A DNA stretch of 64,000 bases from Streptosporangium nondiastaticum (GTDB lineage Bacteria > Actinomycetota > Actinomycetes > Streptomycetales > Streptomycetaceae): positions 186,001 through 250,000 of the forward strand of contig NZ_PXWG01000001.1 of the NCBI RefSeq assembly GCF_003011965.1. The letters are read 5' to 3'. A model generated the notes under the pieces. The model did no database searches. It saw nothing but the letters and a program-made list of their open reading frames with translations, and was not told the DNA's origin. Below, in pieces: positions 57,819 through 64,000 of this stretch; position 1 is the first letter of the stretch, and the number at the start of each line of letters is the position of its first letter. Both the position numbers and the translations under genes were made by a program.

Positions 57819-60800
57819 ATGCCTCACACGCCTCAAACACCTCACGCATCTCGTGCGCCTCACGCGCCCATCGACGAGCCGCAGACGATCCCCGAGCGCC
57901 CAGCGCTGCCCCTGATAGGTCACGCCTTCGACCTGCCCAAGGGCGCTGACGGCCACGACCACCTGATGAAGGAGGTCAAGGAGATGGGTCCGGTGTTCCG
58001 GATGCGCGCCTTCGGGGCCGAGACCGTCATCATCGGCGGGCTGGACCTGGTGACGGAGCTGTCGGACGAGTCCCGGTTCCGCAAGAGTCTGTCTCCGGAC
58101 CTGATCGAGGTCCGCCGCTTCGCCGGGGACGGCCTGTTCACCGCCTTCAACCACGAGCCGAACTGGCGCAAGGCCCACGACATCCTGATGCCGGCGTTCT
58201 CGCTCGGCGCGATGCGCAGCTACCACGGCACCATGCTCCGCGCCGCCCGGTCCCTGATCGCCAAGTGGGACCGGGCCGTCGGCGCGCGGGAAGTGGACGT
58301 CCCCGAGGACATGACCCGCCTGACCTTCGACACCATCGGGCTGTGCGGCTTCGGCTACGACTTCCAGTCGTTCCGCCGGGACCAGGTGCACCCCTTCGTC
58401 GGCGCGATGTCACGGGCACTGGCCTTCACCCAGGACAAGGTCGAGTCCGTCCCGGGCGCGGAGCTGTTCAAGCGGAAGCAGGCGGAGCAGTTCCGCCGGG
58501 ACGTCGACCTGATGACGGACCTGGTCGACGAGGTCATCCGGCAGCGCAGGTCATCCGGTGACACCAGGACGGACGATCTGCTCGGCCGGATGCTGCACAC
58601 TCGGGACGCGGTGACCGGCGAGCCCCTGGACGACGTGAACATCCGCAACCAGGTGATCACCTTCCTCATCGCCGGGCACGAGACCACCAGCGGCGCCCTG
58701 TCCTTCGCTCTGTACTACCTGACCAAGCACCCCGCCGTGCTCGCGCGGGCCCGGGCCGAGGTGGACGCCCTGTGGGGCGACGCCGACACCCCGGAGCCCG
58801 GCTATGGCGACATAGGCAAACTCACCTACATCCGCCAGGTCCTCAACGAAAGCCTGAGGCTGTGGCCGACCGCACCCGGCTTCGCCGTGGAACCCCTCCA
58901 GGACACGGTCATCGGCGGCAAGTACGCCGTACGCAAGGGCCGGACACTGACGGTCTACACCCCGGCCCTGCACCGCGACCCCGCCTGGGGAGAGAACGTC
59001 GAGCTGTTCGACCCCGAGCGCTTCACACCCGAGCGGGAGGAGAAGCGGCCGGTCCACCTGTTCAAGCCGTTCGGCAACGGTGAACGCGCCTGCATAGGCC
59101 GCCAGTTCGCCCTGCACGAGGCCACCCTGCTCCTCGGGCTGCTGGTGCACCGCTACCGGCTGATCGACCACGCCGACTACCAGCTGAAGATCAAGCAGAC
59201 CCTCACCATCAAGCCCGACGGGTTCACCCTCGAACTGGCCCGGCGCGCCGGCAGCGAGCACCGCCTGCCCGCAGCCGCCACGAGCAGCGCCCCCGCCGGC
59301 CAGGACCGTCCCGTGACCCGACGGGCCGCGGGAACCGCGCTCACCCTGTTGCACGGCTCCAACCTGGGCACCTGTGCCGGCATCGCCCGCGATCTGGCAG
59401 CCGACGGCGACGAGCACGGATTCTGCCCTGCCGTGGCATCTCTCGACGACTACGTCGGCAAGCTGAGAGCCGCCGAGGGCCCGGTCGTGATCGTGGCCGC
59501 CTCCTACAACGGCAGGCCCACCGACGACGCCGCCGAGTTCGTCGCGTCACTGGAGGAACTTGAGCCCGGCTCGCTCGGCGGTGTCCGGTACGCCGTGCTC
59601 GGTGTCGGCGACCGCAACTGGGCAGCCACCTATCAGCGCGTCCCCTCCCTCATCGACGAGCGTCTGACGGCGGCCGGCGCCACGCCACTGCTGGAGCGCG
59701 GCGCCGCCGATGCCTCCGGCGATTTCGCCGGCGCCGTGGACCGGTGGACGGGCGACCTGTGGACTGCCCTGCTGGAGCGGTACGGCGACCCGGTACCCCA
59801 CGCCGCCGCGGCGACCGCCGAACCCGAGGAGGTCCCGGGCCTTTACGAACTCCACGACACCACCGAGTCGGTCACCGGCGCACTCGCGGCACGACACGGC
59901 GTACGGCCCATGCGCGTGCTCGACGCGTACGAGCTCGTCGACACCGACCATGAGCTCGGCCGCTCCAAGCGCTTCCTGAGACTGCGACTGCCCGACGGCG
60001 TCACCTACCGCACCGGCGACCACCTGGCCGTGCTCCCGCGCAACCCGGACACCCTCGTGCAACGCGTCGCCGACCGGTTCGGCCTCGACCTGGCCCGCAC
60101 CGTCCGGCTGCACGCACGCCGGCGCAACCGCAACACTCTCCCCGTCGACCGCCCGCTGACCTTGCGCCGGCTGCTGACCGACTTCGTGGAACTGCAGGAC
60201 CCCGCCACCCGCGACCAGGTCGCCGTGCTCGCCGAGCACACCGCCTGCCCGCCCGAGAAGCGTCCCCTGGCCGAACTCGCCACGGCGGACCCCGAGACGT
60301 TCCGCGAGCAGGTGACGGCCGCCGGACGCAGCGTCCTGGACCTGCTGGAGCAGCACCGCGCCTGCGAGCTGCCCTTCGAACGCTTCCTGGAACTGCTGCC
60401 GGTCCTGCGTCCGCGCCACTACTCGGTCTCCTCGTCGGCCGAGGCCTCTCCCGGCGAGGTGGACCTGATGGTGTCGCTGCTCACCGCACCCCACCGGAGC
60501 GGCGAGGGCACCTTCCACGGCATCGCCTCGCACTACGTCCGGACCGTGCAGGCCGGTGACACCCTCCAGGCCCGGGTGCTGCCGTGCAACGAGGCCTTCC
60601 GGCTTCCCGAGGACCTGTCCGCGCCGGCCATCCTGGTCAGCGCGGGCACTGGCCTGGCGCCCTTCCGCGGGGCGGTCCTCGACCGGCTCGCCCGGCTGCA
60701 CAACCGGTCGGCAGGCATGCTGCTGTGCTACTTCGGCTGCGACCACCCCGACGTCGACTACCTCCACCGAGAGGAGCTCGAAGCCGCCCAAGTGGCCGGA

Positions 60801-61079
60801 GCCGTCAGCATGCGCCCCACGTTCATGTACGAGCCCGAGGACGGCGCGCGCTTCGTCCAGGACCGCATCGCGCGCGAGAGCGAAGAGGTCTGGACCGTGC
60901 TGGAAGCCGGTGGCCGGGTCTACGTCTGCGGTGACGGCCGCCGCATGGCCCCCGCAGTGCGGGAAGCATTCATGGCGATCTACCGCAAGAACACCGGTGC
61001 GTCCGACGAGGGGGCAGCCGCCTGGCTGACCTCCCTCACCGAGTCCGGCCACTACGTCGAGGACGTCTGGGCCGGCTGA
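57819..61079 (+). CDS. Self-sufficient cytochrome P450-NADPH reductase (CYP102-like)
   Basis: 1,086 residues. The P450 part spans about 20-480: an I-helix AGHETTSG, ExxR in NESLRLW, and the heme loop FGNGERACIGRQF with the axial Cys425. The reductase part follows: a flavodoxin-like FMN domain (TALTLLHGSNLGTCAGIARD), an FAD/NADPH domain with RHYSVSSSAE, GTGLAPFRGAVLDR, YVCGDGRRM and the terminal DVWAG. CYP102 enzymes hydroxylate fatty acids at subterminal positions using NADPH without a separate reductase. The N-terminus has a PHTPQTPHAS repeat. Expression is probably controlled by the palindromes upstream. Confidence 0.9.
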   Translation: MPHTPQTPHASRAPHAPIDEPQTIPERPALPLIGHAFDLPKGADGHDHLMKEVKEMGPVFRMRAFGAETVIIGGLDLVTELSDESRFRKSLSPDLIEVRRFAGDGLFTAFNHEPNWRKAHDILMPAFSLGAMRSYHGTMLRAARSLIAKWDRAVGAREVDVPEDMTRLTFDTIGLCGFGYDFQSFRRDQVHPFVGAMSRALAFTQDKVESVPGAELFKRKQAEQFRRDVDLMTDLVDEVIRQRRSSGDTRTDDLLGRMLHTRDAVTGEPLDDVNIRNQVITFLIAGHETTSGALSFALYYLTKHPAVLARARAEVDALWGDADTPEPGYGDIGKLTYIRQVLNESLRLWPTAPGFAVEPLQDTVIGGKYAVRKGRTLTVYTPALHRDPAWGENVELFDPERFTPEREEKRPVHLFKPFGNGERACIGRQFALHEATLLLGLLVHRYRLIDHADYQLKIKQTLTIKPDGFTLELARRAGSEHRLPAAATSSAPAGQDRPVTRRAAGTALTLLHGSNLGTCAGIARDLAADGDEHGFCPAVASLDDYVGKLRAAEGPVVIVAASYNGRPTDDAAEFVASLEELEPGSLGGVRYAVLGVGDRNWAATYQRVPSLIDERLTAAGATPLLERGAADASGDFAGAVDRWTGDLWTALLERYGDPVPHAAAATAEPEEVPGLYELHDTTESVTGALAARHGVRPMRVLDAYELVDTDHELGRSKRFLRLRLPDGVTYRTGDHLAVLPRNPDTLVQRVADRFGLDLARTVRLHARRRNRNTLPVDRPLTLRRLLTDFVELQDPATRDQVAVLAEHTACPPEKRPLAELATADPETFREQVTAAGRSVLDLLEQHRACELPFERFLELLPVLRPRHYSVSSSAEASPGEVDLMVSLLTAPHRSGEGTFHGIASHYVRTVQAGDTLQARVLPCNEAFRLPEDLSAPAILVSAGTGLAPFRGAVLDRLARLHNRSAGMLLCYFGCDHPDVDYLHREELEAAQVAGAVSMRPTFMYEPEDGARFVQDRIARESEEVWTVLEAGGRVYVCGDGRRMAPAVREAFMAIYRKNTGASDEGAAAWLTSLTESGHYVEDVWAG

Positions 61080-61114
61080 CCACAGCCACCGGCTTGGACC
61101 CGGCACCGACAGGG

Positions 61115-61390
61115 TCAACCTCCGGAGACGATCACCATGAGGCCGGCCCGCATGTCCGGATGGATGCGGCAGTGGTAAGGGAACGTGCCGAGGGTTTGGA
61201 AGGTGATCGGGGAGGACGTCCGCCCCGGAAGGATGTCGCCGGTGTCCCAGACCGGCGGGGAGGCGTCGGACGTGGCGGTGTGTGTGATGCTGTCCTGGTT
61301 TGTCCAGGCGACGGAGTCGCCGGCGTTGATCACCAGGTCGTTCGGGACGAAGGCGAAGTTCCGGATCAACACGGTGTGCTGGGTCGACAT
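61115..61390 (-). CDS. Cupredoxin (plastocyanin-like) without a signal peptide
   Basis: 91 residues from the ATG at 61390 (MSTQHTVLIRNFAFVPNDLV). Type 1 copper ligands are in place: His37 in DSITHTATSD, then Cys74, His77 and Met80 in YHCRIHPDMRAG. The strand pattern (VINAGDSVAWTN, SSPITFQTLGTFPY) is typical. Most cupredoxins are exported; no signal peptide is encoded here or in the 34-codon upstream extension, which is Arg-rich and spans the hairpin at 61422-61458. It converges with the P450 gene, about 35 bases between stops. Confidence 0.8.
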   Translation of the reverse strand: MSTQHTVLIRNFAFVPNDLVINAGDSVAWTNQDSITHTATSDASPPVWDTGDILPGRTSSPITFQTLGTFPYHCRIHPDMRAGLMVIVSGG

Positions 61391-61421
61391 GACTGGCCCC
61401 CTCTTCCGCTTCCCTTTCCCC

Positions 61422-61458
61422 CGTACGCGATCCCCGCTGGGTGCGGGGATCGCGTACG
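61422..61458 (-). promoter_or_regulatory. Perfect 16-bp hairpin in the cupredoxin leader
   Basis: The arm 61422-61437 (CGTACGCGATCCCCGC) is exactly complementary to 61443-61458, with a 5-nt loop. It lies 32 bases upstream of the cupredoxin ATG on the minus strand. It could be a protein-binding palindrome or a 5'-leader structure; no riboswitch family is recognised. Confidence 0.6.
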
Positions 61459-61655
61459 CGTGAGTGCGGGAAATATGCCCGGAATCATCCAAGCAAATCC
61501 AGAATCATCCTAATTGGCTATTGGAAAGGGGGTGTTGGGGAGGCCGGGACGGGAGTGGGGGAATCCCATGCCCCCCGGCTCCGCGGACGCCGCCGCCTTC
61601 CCGACGCCGGCCGAGCCGCCCCCGCCTGGCGTCTACGGGCTTGCGGACACTCTGT

Positions 61656-62279
61656 TCAACTCGTCGGCACCTCCGCCAGGTCCAGCCGCCCCGTGGCCAG
61701 GGCGACGGTCGCGGAGACCAGAGCCCGAAGGCCCACACCTCCCGAGAACTCGTCCGGCGCGTACAGGCACTGCAGCGTCAGCCCGTCGAAACCGGCGAGG
61801 AAGAACCGGGCGACCGTCTCCGCCGGCTGGGCGAGCTCATACCCCGTCCGCGCCGCCGCCTCGCTCACCAGCCTCGCCGTCACCTCACTCACCCCCCGGT
61901 AATAGCCCTGGTAGGCCTCACTCAGACCAGGGGTACGCAGGGCGATCATGCTCAACTCGGTGAGCAGACGGTAGCGGGTCGCTTCCTCCCGCACCGTGCG
62001 CCAGCAGGCGCCGGCCAGCGCGACGATCGTCTCCTCGAAACCCGCGTCCTCCGGCGCCGCTCGCTCGACCTGCGCTATCAGGTCGTCGGTGAGCTGCTCC
62101 ATGACCGCCCGGTACAGGTCCGCCTTCGTGCCGAAGGTGTAATGGACCGTGGCCTGTGCAACGCCGAGCTCGGCGGCGATGGCGCGTGTGCTGCCGGCGG
62201 CGACCCCCTCCCGGGTCATGAGGTCGATGGCCGCTTTGATCAGCTGAGGGCGGCGCTCAGCCGCGGAAACGTGAGCCAT
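61656..62279 (-). CDS. TetR-family regulator
   Basis: 207 residues from the ATG at 62279 (MAHVSAAERRPQLIKAAIDL). The HTH is GVAAGSTRAIAAELGVAQAT followed by VHYTFGTKADLYRAVM. The C-terminal ligand domain includes YRLLTELSMIALRTPGLSEA and ARFFLAGFDGLTLQCLYAPD. Its target is not obvious: the upstream flavohemoglobin gene (stop 62431) is on the same strand, and the CYP102 operator to the left has TetR-like symmetry. The frame extends 76 codons upstream without a good start. Confidence 0.85.
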   Translation of the reverse strand: MAHVSAAERRPQLIKAAIDLMTREGVAAGSTRAIAAELGVAQATVHYTFGTKADLYRAVMEQLTDDLIAQVERAAPEDAGFEETIVALAGACWRTVREEATRYRLLTELSMIALRTPGLSEAYQGYYRGVSEVTARLVSEAAARTGYELAQPAETVARFFLAGFDGLTLQCLYAPDEFSGGVGLRALVSATVALATGRLDLAEVPTS

Positions 62280-62430
62280 CTCGCCATCGTATCGACTGAG
62301 TCTGGCGAACAAGTCGTGTGACCAAGTTGGTGGTTCCGGCGCATCGGTGGAGCGAGAAGGGACGAAGCGATCGGCAGTGCGCCCCGAGAGCGACACCGAC
62401 ACCGACAGCGGCGACGGTGACAGCGCCCGG

Positions 62431-63633
62431 TCAAGCCGTGACGTCGGCCAGCCACAGGTCGGGACCGAAGACCTCGTAGCGGATGTTGCGGGCGGCGATG
62501 CCGTCATGGAGCAACTGCGACCGGATCTCCCTCATGAAGGGCAGCGGGCCGCACAGGTACACGCACGCGTCGGCCGGCAGGCCGAGCCCGTCGATGTCCA
62601 TCAGCCCCGCCCGGGAATCCGGCTCCTCCGCAGCGGACCGCTCGTACCAGAACGTGGCCCGCGCGTGGGGCAGCGCATCGACCAGCAGGTTCATATCCCT
62701 GCGCAGCGCGTGGTCGTCGGGGGAGCGGTCGGCGTGCAGGACCGTGACGGAACGGGTGGACGCGATGCCCGCGAGGTACTCCAGCATGCCGACCATCGGG
62801 GTGCAGCCGATGCCGGCGGAGACCAGCACCAGCGGCGCGTCGCTCTCGTCCAGCACCACATCGCCGAAGGGCGCCGAGAGGGTGAGTTCGTCGCTCACCT
62901 GCAGAGTGCGGTACAGCAGGTTCGATACCTCACCCTCGGGAGCACCGTCACCGTGGACGCGCTTGACCGTGATCCGGCGCTTCTGCTCGCCGGGGGCCGA
63001 GGAGAGGCTGTACTGGCGCAACTGGTGAACGCCGTCGGGCATCTTGACCCGCACGCTGACGTACTGCCCCGCGCGCGCCCGCGGCGCCGGGGCGCCGTCG
63101 GCCGGCCGCAGGAAGAAGGAGACGGTGTCGGCGGTCTCCTGCCGCCGGTCCAGGACGGTCCACTGCCGCCAGGGGTGCCCCGGTCGCACCTGTGCTTCCA
63201 GGCAGAGACGGGCTTCCTGGGCAATGAGGGCCCCCGCCATCAGCCAGTACACCTCGTCCCAGGCGGCCGACACATCAGGGGTGACGGCCTCGCCGAGCAC
63301 CTCTGCGATAGCGGCGAACAGATACTTGTGCACGATCGTGTACTGGTCGTTGCTGACGCCGACGGCCACGTGCTTGTGCGCGATGCGCGCGAGCAGCGTG
63401 TCCGGCCGGGTGCCGGGGTCGGCTGCCAGCGCGCCGGCGAAGGCGGCGACGCTCCCCGCCAGCGCCCGCCGTTGCGCGCCGCTCGCCTGGTTACCGCGGT
63501 TGAACATGCCGTCCAGCAGCTCGGGGTGTTCGGCGAACATCGTCGCGTAGAAGCGGGTGGATATCTCGTCCAGTGCCCCGCCCACAGCAGGCAGGGTTGC
63601 CCGGATCACCGAGGCGGATTCGGCAGACAGCAT
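62431..63633 (-). CDS. hmp: Flavohemoglobin / nitric oxide dioxygenase
   Basis: 400 residues from the ATG at 63633, the normal length for Hmp. Globin domain: distal Tyr in ISTRFYATMF and Gln in NRGNQASGAQ, proximal His in AHKHVAVGVSNDQYTIVHKY. FAD domain: LRQYSLSSAPG. NAD domain: VSAGIGCTPMVGMLEYLAG and YLCGPLPFMREI. The enzyme converts NO and O2 to nitrate using NADPH and FAD, protecting against nitrosative stress. It lies upstream of the TetR gene on the same strand, about 150 bases apart. Confidence 0.9.
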   Translation of the reverse strand: MLSAESASVIRATLPAVGGALDEISTRFYATMFAEHPELLDGMFNRGNQASGAQRRALAGSVAAFAGALAADPGTRPDTLLARIAHKHVAVGVSNDQYTIVHKYLFAAIAEVLGEAVTPDVSAAWDEVYWLMAGALIAQEARLCLEAQVRPGHPWRQWTVLDRRQETADTVSFFLRPADGAPAPRARAGQYVSVRVKMPDGVHQLRQYSLSSAPGEQKRRITVKRVHGDGAPEGEVSNLLYRTLQVSDELTLSAPFGDVVLDESDAPLVLVSAGIGCTPMVGMLEYLAGIASTRSVTVLHADRSPDDHALRRDMNLLVDALPHARATFWYERSAAEEPDSRAGLMDIDGLGLPADACVYLCGPLPFMREIRSQLLHDGIAARNIRYEVFGPDLWLADVTA

Positions 63634-63910
63634 GACGCTCCCGAGAGAACAAGAGGGGGACAACTGGCCCTGCGCAACCGCGGGCACTGTCAGGTTTAGC
63701 AGCCGTAACAGCAGGTCAGCCCGGTGCGCGGAACATTCGGGACCAGCGTCCGGGCAGTCGGGGCCGCCTGGTCCCTGACGAGCCCCGCAGACCGGGACCA
63801 GCGGCCCCTGGGCATCCGGCGCCGAACCGCGTAATGATGCCGGATTTCCGCGGCTCATTCTTCTGCGGTCATCCGTGTTTGGATGGAGCCTGCCTTTGTG
63901 AGGGGAAACG

Positions 63911-64000
63911 TTGACACGCACGACGCCGCCGCGCCCGCTGGACGTGGCCGTGGAACTTCCGGAGCTGGCGCACCTGGCCCGGACAGCCACTCGCCTGCAC
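63911..64000 (+). CDS. 5' end of a conserved Streptomyces protein (truncated by window edge)
   Basis: TTG start at 63911 preceded by AGGGGAAACG. The visible 30 residues (LTRTTPPRPLDVAVELPELA and onward, then HLARTATRLH) resemble the N-terminus of a DUF1963-like family abundant in Streptomyces. Too short for a firm call. It is divergent from the flavohemoglobin gene, with a 277-base shared upstream region. Confidence 0.5.
   Translation, partial: MTRTTPPRPLDVAVELPELAHLARTATRLH

Noticed and set aside
59547..61118. 523-codon leftward ORF opposite the reductase half of the P450 fusion
   Set aside because: Antisense shadow; the forward frame has complete FMN/FAD/NADPH motifs.
61422..61458. Terminator of a rightward transcript
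   Set aside because: The rightward P450 gene ends 340 bases earlier and the cupredoxin gene lies between in the opposite direction, so a leader element or operator is more likely.

Overview
The window is high-GC actinobacterial DNA, almost certainly from a Streptomyces chromosome. Evidence: codon third positions are nearly all G or C, long spurious ORFs lie antisense to most real genes, GTG starts are common, TTA codons are rare, and many families are typical of Streptomyces (several Nudix hydrolases, a Ser/Thr kinase fused to a PQQ-type propeller, LysR/TetR/GntR/AraC regulators, Tat and lipoprotein secretion signals, a galactose-oxidase-like enzyme, an nSTAND-WD40 protein). The many short transcription units, decayed genes and tandem repeats suggest an accessory part of the chromosome rather than the conserved core (inference). 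No rRNA, tRNA, CRISPR array or intact insertion sequence was seen.

Layout. 0-9 kb: a T4-Pnkp-like kinase/phosphatase, a PQQ-propeller lipoprotein, an RNA 2',3'-cyclic phosphodiesterase, small unknown or SUKH-like genes and a large DUF4132 gene. 9-14.3 kb: three Nudix genes, with decayed HIT and hemC-like fragments between them, then a coiled-coil/winged-helix protein and a GNAT enzyme. 14.5-22.5 kb: an orphan CdiI-like immunity protein, a LysR regulator divergent from a YncE-like propeller, a class IV aminotransferase, a secreted SRPBCC protein divergent from a TetR regulator, a VanX-type dipeptidase behind a possible 46-residue ORF, and a fourth Nudix gene. 22.7-33.6 kb: a secreted Hint/NucA-NucB DNase, a kinase-propeller protein, a Tat-exported deaminase-fold protein, VOC and GNAT genes, a secreted copper-radical oxidase with duplicated CBM32/F5-8C domains, a frameshifted ricin-type lectin and an 8-bp tandem array. 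33.6-41.6 kb: peptide deformylase, a HTH regulator with two perfect operators, an MFS exporter, then a leftward run: a conserved protein plus an R2K-type ATP-grasp protein, a secreted DUF333 protein, and a tiny charged peptide translationally coupled to a long PIMT-like methyltransferase. 41.8-49.6 kb: an HTH-nSTAND-WD40 protein with at least two TTA codons, an ABATE/CGNR protein overlapping an SRPBCC gene, DUF4241, and a membrane protein overlapping a winged-helix regulator. 49.6-57.4 kb: a secreted PD40-type propeller, a GntR regulator divergent from a two-component flavin monooxygenase, then GNAT, VOC, AraC, DUF1801, an ABM fragment and a secreted protein of unknown fold. 57.8-64 kb: a self-sufficient CYP102-type P450-reductase with a 24-bp palindromic operator, a cupredoxin without a signal peptide behind a perfect 16-bp hairpin, a TetR regulator, a flavohemoglobin and the start of another gene.

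Most promising systems: (1) the 39-residue peptide plus extended PIMT pair at 36.7-38.0 kb, which resembles a minimal imiditide-type RiPP locus; (2) the Hint/NucA-NucB protein at 22.7-24.8 kb, which looks like a self-releasing secreted nuclease with no visible immunity gene; (3) the possibly bldA-controlled HTH-STAND-WD40 protein at 41.8-45.8 kb. All functional calls come from reading motifs; no database search was run.
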